From Rhodospirillales bacterium (lineage in GTDB: Bacteria > Pseudomonadota > Alphaproteobacteria > Rhodospirillales > Shumkoniaceae): a DNA stretch of 64,000 nucleotides. Below, one piece after another: positions 58,096 through 64,000 of the stretch (position 1 is its first letter; each line of letters starts with the position of its first letter). The DNA is taken from positions 1-64,000 of the forward strand of contig JACZKS010000129.1 in the NCBI GenBank assembly GCA_014859895.1, written 5' to 3'. The notes under the pieces were generated by a model. It was not told where the DNA came from, did no database searches, and saw only the letters and a list, made by a program, of their open reading frames with translations. A program made the position numbers and the translations under genes.

Positions 58096-59082
58096 TCAGT
58101 TCACCTCCTCGAGGGTCCGCTCCGCCGCCGGCCGCTTGCCGGCCAGCCAGATGCCGACGGTCAGTGGATCGCCCGACAGGTGCTGGCGGGCCGCCGTCTT
58201 AAGGCCGGCCGCCCGGAACCACGCCTCGACCTCGGCGTCGGCGAAACCCAGGCGGCGATGGGCGTGCTCGTCGCGCAGCGATTCCAGGTCGTGCGGCGCG
58301 AAATCGACCACCAGCATGCGCCCTCCAGCCCTGAGCACCCGGGCCGATTCGGCGATGACGCGGCCGGGCTCGTCGGCGAAATGCAGCACCTGGTGGATGG
58401 TCACCACGTCGAAGGCGCCGGCCTGGAACGGCAGGTCGTACATGTCGGCCCGGCGCACCGCGCACTGGCTCAATCCGGCCCGCTCCAGGTTGGCCCGCGC
58501 CACCGCCAGCATCTCGCGCGACAGGTCGATCCCCTCGCCGCGATCGAGCCTGGGTGCCAACAGTTCCAGGATGCGCGCCGTGCCGGTGCCGACGTCGAGC
58601 AGGGTGCCCAGCCGGGCGTCCGGCAGCAGGTCGACGATCCGCCGCTCGACCTCGCCGTCGTCGACGTGCAGGCCGCGCAGCCGATCCCATTCGGCAGCGT
58701 TGCGCCGGAAATAGGCCTCGGCGGCCCGCGCCCGCTCCTCCTTGACCTCGCCCAGACGGGCAAGGTCGGGAGCCAGACCCGCGTCGGCGGGATCGAGGCC
58801 GTCCAACAGGGTGCGGACCAAGCCGGCCATCGGCCCTTCGTGAACCACGCGATGGAAGACCCAGCTTCCCTCGCGAAACCGCTCCATCAACCCGCCGTCG
58901 ACGAGCAGGCGCAGATGGCGGGAAACCCTGGGCTGGCTTTGGCCGAGGACGTGGACCAGTTCGCTGACCGTCAGTTCGCCCCGGGCGCACAGCGCGAGGA
59001 TGCGCAGGCGCGTCGGCTCGGCGGCCGCCCGCAGGGCCCGCACCACGACGTCGGCACTCATAACGGCAATCCTGTCGACCAT
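58096..59082 (-). CDS. ArsR-family regulator fused to a SAM-dependent methyltransferase domain (SahR-like)
   Basis: Residues 1 to about 95 form an ArsR winged helix (LRAAAEPTRLRILALC, then LTVSELVHVLGQSQPRVSRHLRLL); residues about 135-325 form a class I methyltransferase fold with motif I LLDVGTGTARILELL and LRAGGRMLVVDFAPHD. In the alphaproteobacterial methionine regulators called SahR the second domain is thought to sense S-adenosylhomocysteine rather than act as an enzyme. The first gene of an operon with metF and metH, behind a perfect palindrome. Start chosen at 59082 for its AAGGAA site; 59094 lacks one and 59061 is also possible. Confidence 0.87.
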   Translation of the reverse strand: MVDRIAVMSADVVVRALRAAAEPTRLRILALCARGELTVSELVHVLGQSQPRVSRHLRLLVDGGLMERFREGSWVFHRVVHEGPMAGLVRTLLDGLDPADAGLAPDLARLGEVKEERARAAEAYFRRNAAEWDRLRGLHVDDGEVERRIVDLLPDARLGTLLDVGTGTARILELLAPRLDRGEGIDLSREMLAVARANLERAGLSQCAVRRADMYDLPFQAGAFDVVTIHQVLHFADEPGRVIAESARVLRAGGRMLVVDFAPHDLESLRDEHAHRRLGFADAEVEAWFRAAGLKTAARQHLSGDPLTVGIWLAGKRPAAERTLEEVN

Positions 59083-59104
59083 GATTTCCTTCATCTCGGA
59101 ATGT

Positions 59105-59124
59105 ATATAAAGATTTCTTTATAT
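59105..59124. promoter_or_regulatory. SahR-like operator of the metF-metH operon
   Basis: ATATAAAGA-TT-TCTTTATAT, a perfect 9+2+9 palindrome, 22 bases upstream of the chosen start of the regulator gene. The shape agrees with the AT-rich palindromes I recall for SahR in Proteobacteria. On the minus strand its edge supplies TATATA (59109-59104), with TTCAAA 18 bases further up, so operator and promoter overlap, as expected for autorepression. Confidence 0.8.
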
Positions 59125-59351
59125 GTTTTTGAAGGGTGGCGTCCAGGTTTTTTACACATCGAGGGGCGCGGCGGCACCTTGGTGGCAAAAATACAACAAT
59201 CGTCACATTTCGATCACGCTTTTTGGGGGTGTGCTGTGGAGTTTCGCTCCCCTGCATGCTACCTAATCTATAAGCTCCTGCGAGTGGGGTGGCGGGAGCG
59301 GCGACAGGTGGGCTTTGCCGACCTTAGCCGCTGGCAGAAGGAAGACGGTGC

Positions 59352-60182
59352 GTGAAGGTTCTCAATACAGATTGCCGCGGACAGGTCGGCTGGCCCGTTC
59401 TCGGAGCCTTGGTTCTCGCGCTCGGCTTGGTCGCCGGCTGCGCGACCGCGCCCGATCCGACGGATCGCGAGGCGGTGGCCGAATACCAGCAGATCAATGA
59501 CCCGGGCGAACCCACCAACCGCGCCGTTTTTGCCGTCAACCAGGTGCTCGACAAGGGCGTGCTGAAGCCGGCCGCCGGCATGTACCGGGACCTCGTCCCG
59601 CCGGCGGTCCGCACCGGCGTCGGCAACGCGCTCAACAACCTTCGGTCGCCCGTCATCCTCTTGAACGACGTTCTGCAGGGCGAGATGAGGCGGGCCGGCG
59701 TCACCTTCATGCGGTTCGTCATCAACACCACCATCGGCATCGGCGGCCTCGGCGACCCGGCAAGCGACATGGGCTTCCCCTATCACTCCGAGGATTTCGG
59801 CCAGACCCTGGCCGCGTGGGGCATCGGGGAAGGCCCCTTCGTCATGCTGCCGGTCTTCGGGCCGTCCAACCCGCGCGACGCCGTCGGATTGGTCGTCGAC
59901 TTCCTGGTCGATCCGCTCAATCTTTGGGCCACCAACACCGACCGTCAGTATATCACCTATGCCCGCGGGGTGACCCGCGCGGTCGACGAACGGGCCCGCA
60001 ACTACGACCTCCTGGAGGATCTCGAACGCTCCTCGCTCGATTTCTACGCCACCATCCGCAGCCTGTACCGGCAGCGCCGGACCGATGAGATCAGCAACGG
60101 CTGGACGAGAGAAAACATGCCCGGCCCGGGCGTGACCGAGACACCGCACCTGAAGAGCGAAGAGGTCTCGCAGTGGAAGTGA
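59352..60182 (+). CDS. mlaA: MlaA/VacJ family lipoprotein
   Basis: Outer-membrane lipoprotein of the Mla system that keeps lipid asymmetry by removing phospholipids from the outer leaflet. The signal peptide ends in the lipobox LVAGC (Cys30). The VacJ domain has DPGEPTNRAVFAVNQVLD, NALNNLRSPVILLNDVLQGE and FPYHSEDFGQTLAAWGIGEGPFVMLPVFGPSNPRD (quoted by ends), followed by YITYARGVTRAVDERARNYD. It has 276 residues. The start is GTG at 59352, with GGAAG upstream. The stop overlaps the GTG start of mlaC, so the two are coupled; the transporter genes mlaEFD are not in the window. Confidence 0.92.
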   Translation: MKVLNTDCRGQVGWPVLGALVLALGLVAGCATAPDPTDREAVAEYQQINDPGEPTNRAVFAVNQVLDKGVLKPAAGMYRDLVPPAVRTGVGNALNNLRSPVILLNDVLQGEMRRAGVTFMRFVINTTIGIGGLGDPASDMGFPYHSEDFGQTLAAWGIGEGPFVMLPVFGPSNPRDAVGLVVDFLVDPLNLWATNTDRQYITYARGVTRAVDERARNYDLLEDLERSSLDFYATIRSLYRQRRTDEISNGWTRENMPGPGVTETPHLKSEEVSQWK

Positions 60183-60817
60183 AGCGTTTCCGGCTTGGCA
60201 AGGCGACGGCTGTCGCCACCGCCTTCATCCTCGCCACCTGCCTTGCGATCTCGCCCGCCTCGGCCGACCGTGGTGACGCCGCGCGCCAGTTCATCGCGTC
60301 GCTGGCCGATCGCGCCATCCAGGCCCTGACCACCGCCGACACTCCCCGCGCCGAGCGCATCCGCCGTTTCCGCACGCTCTTCAACGACCACTTCGCCGTC
60401 GAGGATATCGGCAAATGGGTGCTCGGGCGCTATTGGTCGCGCGCCACGCCGGCCGAGCAGAAGGAATACCTTCGGCTGTTCGAGGACTATATCGTCGCCT
60501 CCTACGTCGACCGCTTCGCCACCTATACCGGCGAGCGGTTGCGCATCACCAGGGCCCTGGCCGAAGAGGGCGAGCGGGCGACCGTGTTTTCCGAAATCGC
60601 GCTGCCCGGCGGCGGCAAGACCCCGGTGCGCGTCGACTGGCGGGTGGAGGGCGCGGCCGGCCGGCTCAAGATCACCGACCTGGTGGTCGAGGGCGTCAGC
60701 ATGAGCACGACGTTGCGCTCCGAGTTCGGCTCGATCATGCGGCGCGACGGCGGCAAGCTCGACGGTCTTTTCGCCGTGCTGCGCGAAAAGACCGCCGCCA
60801 TCAAGGCGGCCCAATAG
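60173..60817 (+). CDS. mlaC: MlaC-like phospholipid-binding protein
   Basis: Periplasmic shuttle of the Mla pathway (Ttg2D/tol_tol family) that takes lipid from MlaA to the inner-membrane transporter. Signal peptide at residues 1 to about 31 (ending SPASADR). The mature domain carries FNDHFAVEDIGKWVLGRYWSRATPAEQKEYLRLFEDYIV (by its ends) and the closing ITDLVVEGVSMSTTLRSEF, both strong family marks. GTG at 60173 overlaps mlaA by ten bases and has GAGG in front. Length 214 residues. Convergent with the GntR gene. Confidence 0.92.
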   Translation: MEVKRFRLGKATAVATAFILATCLAISPASADRGDAARQFIASLADRAIQALTTADTPRAERIRRFRTLFNDHFAVEDIGKWVLGRYWSRATPAEQKEYLRLFEDYIVASYVDRFATYTGERLRITRALAEEGERATVFSEIALPGGGKTPVRVDWRVEGAAGRLKITDLVVEGVSMSTTLRSEFGSIMRRDGGKLDGLFAVLREKTAAIKAAQ

Positions 60818-60829
60818 CGTCCCGCCCGT

Positions 60830-61885
60830 TTATTCGACCGGCACCATGTAGGGCGGAACCCGCTCGGGCGTAAGCGGCGGCGGATTGATGAAATGCGGCA
60901 GGCTCATTTCCGCGCCGTGCCGGATGTGCGCTTCCAGCGCCTTGGCCGCGTCGTCGATGCGGCCGGCCAGCAACAGGTCGATCACCTTCAGATGCTCGGC
61001 CAGGGTTTCCGGAACGCCCGAGGCCAGATGGGTCTCGGGCGCGCTGCGCACCACGGTGCCATAGGTGACGATGATCGGCAGTTGGCAGTTGCGCAGGACG
61101 GTGCGCATCTGCCGGTTGGTGCAGGCCAGGACGATGTCCCTGTGCAACGCCAGTTCGATGTCGTTGAGCGTATCGGGGTCGGGCCGCGAGGCGCGCTGGG
61201 CATCAAGGATCTGCTGGCGGGCATCCGCCAATTGGTCGCGCGGCACGCCCGGGGCGGCCTGCCTCAGCGCCTCGGGCTCCAGCAGCCAGCGCATCTGATA
61301 GCCTTCCCTGAGGTCGTCGACGGTCAGCGGGCCGGCATACCAGCGGGCGTTGCGGCCCTGGCGCACGAAGCCGACGCGCTCCAGGCTGGTCAACACCTCG
61401 TGGGCGACGGTGCGGCTGACCCCGAAGTGGTCGGCCAATGCGGACTGGTTGACGTGGAAGCGGCCGAAGATGAGGCAGGAGGCCACCGCCTTTTCGACAG
61501 TCGGGTAAATGTGCTGGCGCCAGTTGCGCTTCGACAGTTGGTCGGCCAGGGCATGAGGCAGCACCAGTCCGGCCTCGAGCAGCGAACGGCGCTTGCCGGC
61601 GCCGGGACGGGGCTCGCCGCGCGCCACCTCGAAGCCGTGGCCATGCCGCTTGCGGATGAGGTCTTCCTCGGCCAGCTTGCGCAGCGCCATGCGGGCCGGT
61701 GCCCGGCCGACCCCGAAGATCCCGGCCACGTCGTTCTCGCGCAGCACGAGGCCGTCTTCGAACGTGCCGCGCACGATATGTTCGTGCAGCACGTCGTAGA
61801 CGAGTTCGTTGATCCGCGACGGCGCCCCCGGCACGACCGTCTCTTCCGGCAAGGGCCGCCTCGTCCGCAGGGCCGCCAGCGTCAT
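60830..61885 (-). CDS. GntR family regulator with two winged-helix segments and an FCD-like ligand domain
   Basis: 351 residues, longer than the usual 220-250 of FadR-type GntR proteins. The first winged helix spans about residues 25-90 (INELVYDVLHEHIVRGTF, then GVGRAPARMALRKLAEEDLI). A second one lies at about 125-190 (HVNQSALADHFGVSRTVAHEVLTSLERVGFV). The C-terminal helical FCD-like domain (about 200-335) has His residues in ELALHRDIVLACTNRQM and AEHLKVIDLLLAGRIDDA that could hold a metal and organic acid. AAGGAGAG fixes the start. It is the last gene behind the second TRAP operon and probably controls it. Confidence 0.85.
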   Translation of the reverse strand: MTLAALRTRRPLPEETVVPGAPSRINELVYDVLHEHIVRGTFEDGLVLRENDVAGIFGVGRAPARMALRKLAEEDLIRKRHGHGFEVARGEPRPGAGKRRSLLEAGLVLPHALADQLSKRNWRQHIYPTVEKAVASCLIFGRFHVNQSALADHFGVSRTVAHEVLTSLERVGFVRQGRNARWYAGPLTVDDLREGYQMRWLLEPEALRQAAPGVPRDQLADARQQILDAQRASRPDPDTLNDIELALHRDIVLACTNRQMRTVLRNCQLPIIVTYGTVVRSAPETHLASGVPETLAEHLKVIDLLLAGRIDDAAKALEAHIRHGAEMSLPHFINPPPLTPERVPPYMVPVE

Positions 61886-61991
61886 GACCTGTGCTCTCCT
61901 TCCTTCATGCGCCGCTATCCTGGCGGCAGACCGGGAACGCCGTCAACCGCTTCGATGACGCTCCCCGGCGCCGGGAAAGCCGATGCACCCG

Positions 61992-62007
61992 TCCGGACGC
62001 GTCCGGA
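61992..62007. promoter_or_regulatory. 16-bp perfect palindrome between dctM and the GntR gene
   Basis: TCCGGACGCGTCCGGA is fully self-complementary. It lies in the 137-base gap after the second dctM stop and about 107 bases upstream of the GntR start, so it could be an operator or a small mRNA hairpin. GC-rich sequence makes chance more likely. Confidence 0.35.
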
Positions 62008-62022
62008 GGGCGTTCCCCGATG

Positions 62023-63306
62023 TCACTCCGCCCCGAAGATCAAGTTCGGAAGGTACAACACGATTTCGGGGAAGAAGATCAGGAGCGCGCTCACCGCCAC
62101 CACCGCGATCAGGAACGGCATGGCTTCCCGCGTGAACTCATTGACCGAGCAATCCAGGATCGAACACACCGCGTACATGGCGGAACCGACCGGCGGCGTG
62201 AAATTGCCGATCGTGATGACGATCACGAACACCACCCCGAAGTGGACCGGATCGAATCCCAACTCCATGGCGATGGGCAGGAAAATGGGCGTGAGCATGA
62301 TGATCAGCACGGTGCCGTCGATGAACAGCCCGGCGACGACCAGGAACACGACGATCATCAGCATGATGCCGTAGGGGTCGCTGGTGATGCCGAGCATCGA
62401 CTCCGAGATCTTTTCGGGAACGCGTTCCCACACGATGCCGTATCCGAAGATCCCCGACATGGCGATCAGGAACATGACGGCGCCGACGTCGGTGGTGCTG
62501 CCCTCGAGCGCCTCCCTGATCGACTTCGCCTTGAGTTCCCGGTAGGCGACCAGGCCGACGAGGAAAGCGTAGATGACGGCGAATGCGCCGATTTCCGAGG
62601 GCGTGAAGACGCCGAAGCGAAGGCCGCCGATGAGGATGACGGGAAACAGGATCGCCCAGGTGCCGCCCAGGGTGGCGGAAACGACTTCCTTGGCTTCCGG
62701 CCAGCCGCGCCGCTCGGGCGCGTACCCCCTCATCCTCGCGGTCGCCGAGATGGTCAAGGCCAGCGTCATCCACAGCACGGCGCCGGGCAGCAGGCCGCCC
62801 GCGAAAAGGCGGCCGATGGAAACCTGGCCGACGGTGCCGTAAAGGATGAACCCGATGCCGGGCGGGATGATCGGCGTGATCAGGGAACCATAACAAAGGA
62901 CGCTCGCCGCATAGCCTTTGGTGAACCCTCTGTTGATCATCTCGGGGCCCAAGATGCGGGCCTGCATGGCGGCATCGGCGATCGCCGAACCGGAAACGCC
63001 GCCCATAAACGTCGCCATGGCCACCGAAACCTGCGCTAGGCCGCCCCGCATATGGCCGGTCAGCGCGGTCGACAGGCGCAGCAGGCGCTTGGTGATGCCG
63101 GCGTGGTTCATGAAATTGCCGGACACGATGAACAGCGGGATCGCCAGCAGCGCGAAGTTCTGGGTCTGCGAGAGCGCCAGCTGGACCGGAATGGTGGGCG
63201 GCAGATCGACCTGGGTGAAGAACAGCGCGCCGGAAATGGCGATCGCGAAAGCGACCGGCATGCCGATCAGCAGAAGGACGACGAACGCAATGAACACCAA
63301 CAGCAT
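62023..63306 (-). CDS. dctM: TRAP transporter large permease subunit (second system)
   Basis: 427-residue DctM-type channel subunit. Hallmarks: LLLIGMPVAFAIAISGALFF, LAIPLFIVSGNFMNHAGIT, MATFMGGVSGSAIADAAMQ, LITPIIPPGIGFILYG, GLFIDGTVLIIMLTPIFLP and IGNFTPPVGSAMYAV. It differs clearly from the DctM at 23794, so this is a separate transporter and not a recent duplicate. ATG at 63306 has GGGAGA ahead. Follows dctQ by 19 bases and is followed by the GntR regulator gene. Confidence 0.93.
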   Translation of the reverse strand: MLLVFIAFVVLLLIGMPVAFAIAISGALFFTQVDLPPTIPVQLALSQTQNFALLAIPLFIVSGNFMNHAGITKRLLRLSTALTGHMRGGLAQVSVAMATFMGGVSGSAIADAAMQARILGPEMINRGFTKGYAASVLCYGSLITPIIPPGIGFILYGTVGQVSIGRLFAGGLLPGAVLWMTLALTISATARMRGYAPERRGWPEAKEVVSATLGGTWAILFPVILIGGLRFGVFTPSEIGAFAVIYAFLVGLVAYRELKAKSIREALEGSTTDVGAVMFLIAMSGIFGYGIVWERVPEKISESMLGITSDPYGIMLMIVVFLVVAGLFIDGTVLIIMLTPIFLPIAMELGFDPVHFGVVFVIVITIGNFTPPVGSAMYAVCSILDCSVNEFTREAMPFLIAVVAVSALLIFFPEIVLYLPNLIFGAE

Positions 63307-63325
63307 TTTTGCAAGGTCTCCCGGG

Positions 63326-63811
63326 TCACGGACGGGGCATCGAAAGCCGGCCCTCGCGGACCTCATCCCTGATCTTGAGAAGGGTGGTGATCAGCAGCAG
63401 GGTCCCGCAGACGGGCACGCTCATCGTGACCCAGGAATAGCTGAACTCCGGAATGCCCTGGAAACTGCGTTCGCGGCTGACCCAGGCCAGGTACAGGCCG
63501 GTCGGAACCAGATACAGAAGAAACACCGTCAGGATGGCGTAGTTGACCATCCTGAACGAGCGCTGGGCCCTCTCCGACAGGTGCTTGGTGATGACGTCGA
63601 CCGACATCAGCTTGCCCTTGCGCCAAGCGACGTCGGCGCTGAGAAAGCAGGCCCAGGCGAAAACGCAGGTGGCGACGTCGATCGTCCAGTTGATGGGATG
63701 GCCGATCAGCCGCGCGATGCCGGCGGAAAAGATCAGCACCACCATGACGACCAGGAAGACCTGGGCCATCACCACCTCGGTCCGGCAAACGGCTTCGTAG
63801 AGTTTCTTCAT
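63326..63811 (-). CDS. dctQ: TRAP transporter small permease subunit (second system)
   Basis: 161-residue four-helix membrane protein of the DctQ family. Helices at about residues 14-34, 43-60, 88-109 and 128-147. The conserved DVATCVFAWACFLSADVAWRKGKLMSVDVI segment (by its ends) and FSYSWVTMSVPVCGTLLLITTLLKIRDEV are typical. It works with the dctM gene that follows. ATG at 63811 is preceded by GGAAG. Upstream is a hairpin that separates it from the receptor gene. Confidence 0.88.
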   Translation of the reverse strand: MKKLYEAVCRTEVVMAQVFLVVMVVLIFSAGIARLIGHPINWTIDVATCVFAWACFLSADVAWRKGKLMSVDVITKHLSERAQRSFRMVNYAILTVFLLYLVPTGLYLAWVSRERSFQGIPEFSYSWVTMSVPVCGTLLLITTLLKIRDEVREGRLSMPRP

Positions 63812-63900
63812 CTTCCGCGCTCTTGTCTCATTGCGGCTGGCGGCGAAGAGCATAGCTCAAGCGGCGCCGCGATTCCGCCCCCGGCCGTGCAAAAGAAGGC

Positions 63901-63946
63901 GGCGCACAAACCGGCCCCAAGATCGGCAGGGACGGGTTTGCGCGCC
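63901..63946 (-). terminator. stem-loop between dctP and dctQ of the second TRAP operon
   Basis: GGCGCACAAACC (63901-63912) pairs with GGTTTGCGCGCC (63935-63946) over 12 positions with one G-U wobble. Read on the minus strand, the stem is followed within a few bases by TTCTTTT, so it could be a partial terminator or 3' stabiliser of the receptor message. Confidence 0.6.
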
Positions 63947-63978
63947 ACACAGGACGGCTCTTCCAAGGCGTTCGGCGA

Positions 63979-64000
63979 TTACTTGCCGATTTCCTTGCTG
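63979..64000 (-). CDS. 3' end of a TRAP substrate-binding protein gene (cut by window edge)
   Basis: The minus strand reads SKEIGK followed by TAA at 63981-63979, entering from the right edge. A Lys-rich helix end just upstream of dctQ is what a DctP-type receptor would have. Only seven codons are visible, so the call rests on context. Confidence 0.5.

Noticed and set aside
57000..59351. Cobalamin or SAM riboswitch ahead of metH/metF
   Set aside because: metH and metF start one base or less after the preceding gene, and the leader before the regulator is too short and AT-rich for either riboswitch.

Overview
The window is GC-rich, tightly packed bacterial chromosome. Gene content and protein style point to an alphaproteobacterium, perhaps of the Rhodospirillales. 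The clues are an Alphaproteobacteria-type glutathione reductase, a class II DAHP synthase, groESL behind a CIRCE element, NnrS, two TRAP transporter operons, the MlaA/MlaC pair and an ArsR-methyltransferase/metF/metH operon. This placement is inferred from gene content only; there is no rRNA in the window. No prophage, CRISPR array, plasmid origin or classical insertion sequence was seen.

Layout. 1-12.3 kb is core metabolism: a hypothetical gene cut by the window edge, a nicotinate phosphoribosyltransferase-like gene, aroG, gor, gabD, a cytochrome c, mtgA, a GNAT gene, the glmU-glmS operon and divergent gph. 12.3-14.2 kb holds a Fic protein fused to an AbiEi-like DNA-binding domain, behind an AT-rich repeat-bearing promoter and next to tRNA-Val(CAC). 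14.2-21.3 kb holds an AI-2E-family permease, NnrS, a PAS-GGDEF diguanylate cyclase, a B3/B4-domain protein, a phosphatase, a small membrane protein and psuG with a cupin. 21.3-27.1 kb has a lipoprotein, a TRAP operon, hisG and a DMT exporter. 27.1-36.7 kb has prmA, a UvrD/PcrA-type helicase, a degenerate HtrA-like PDZ protein, a ClC channel, and a three-gene envelope operon (GT2, VTT/DedA-like, ArnT-like). 36.8-38.9 kb is groES-groEL. 39-49.7 kb has a TerB-like gene, a GGDEF-EAL protein, a DinG-like helicase, an M48 protease with a YjgN-family protein, a DAACS carrier, msrA and a YbaK-type deacylase. 49.9-53.6 kb has a UxaE-type epimerase, a GNAT gene, a gene remnant, an exported amidohydrolase and a REP-associated tyrosine transposase (RAYT). 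53.6-59.1 kb is the methionine operon with a perfect palindromic operator in front. 59.3-64 kb has mlaA-mlaC, a double-winged-helix GntR regulator and a second TRAP operon running off the right edge.

The most striking feature is a family of REPIN-like inverted repeats built on a TTTCGGGGAC arm. Five copies occur. Two flank the RAYT gene. Together with the three distant copies, four of the five fill almost the entire gap between convergent genes, with stop codons lying at or within a few bases of the repeat boundary. They look like RAYT-mobilised palindromes kept as bidirectional 3' ends. Other points of interest are the Fic-regulator fusion, the SahR-like operator, the pseudoprotease, hairpins between dctP and dctQ in both TRAP operons, and a hairpin around the ribosome binding site of a 78-residue membrane protein.
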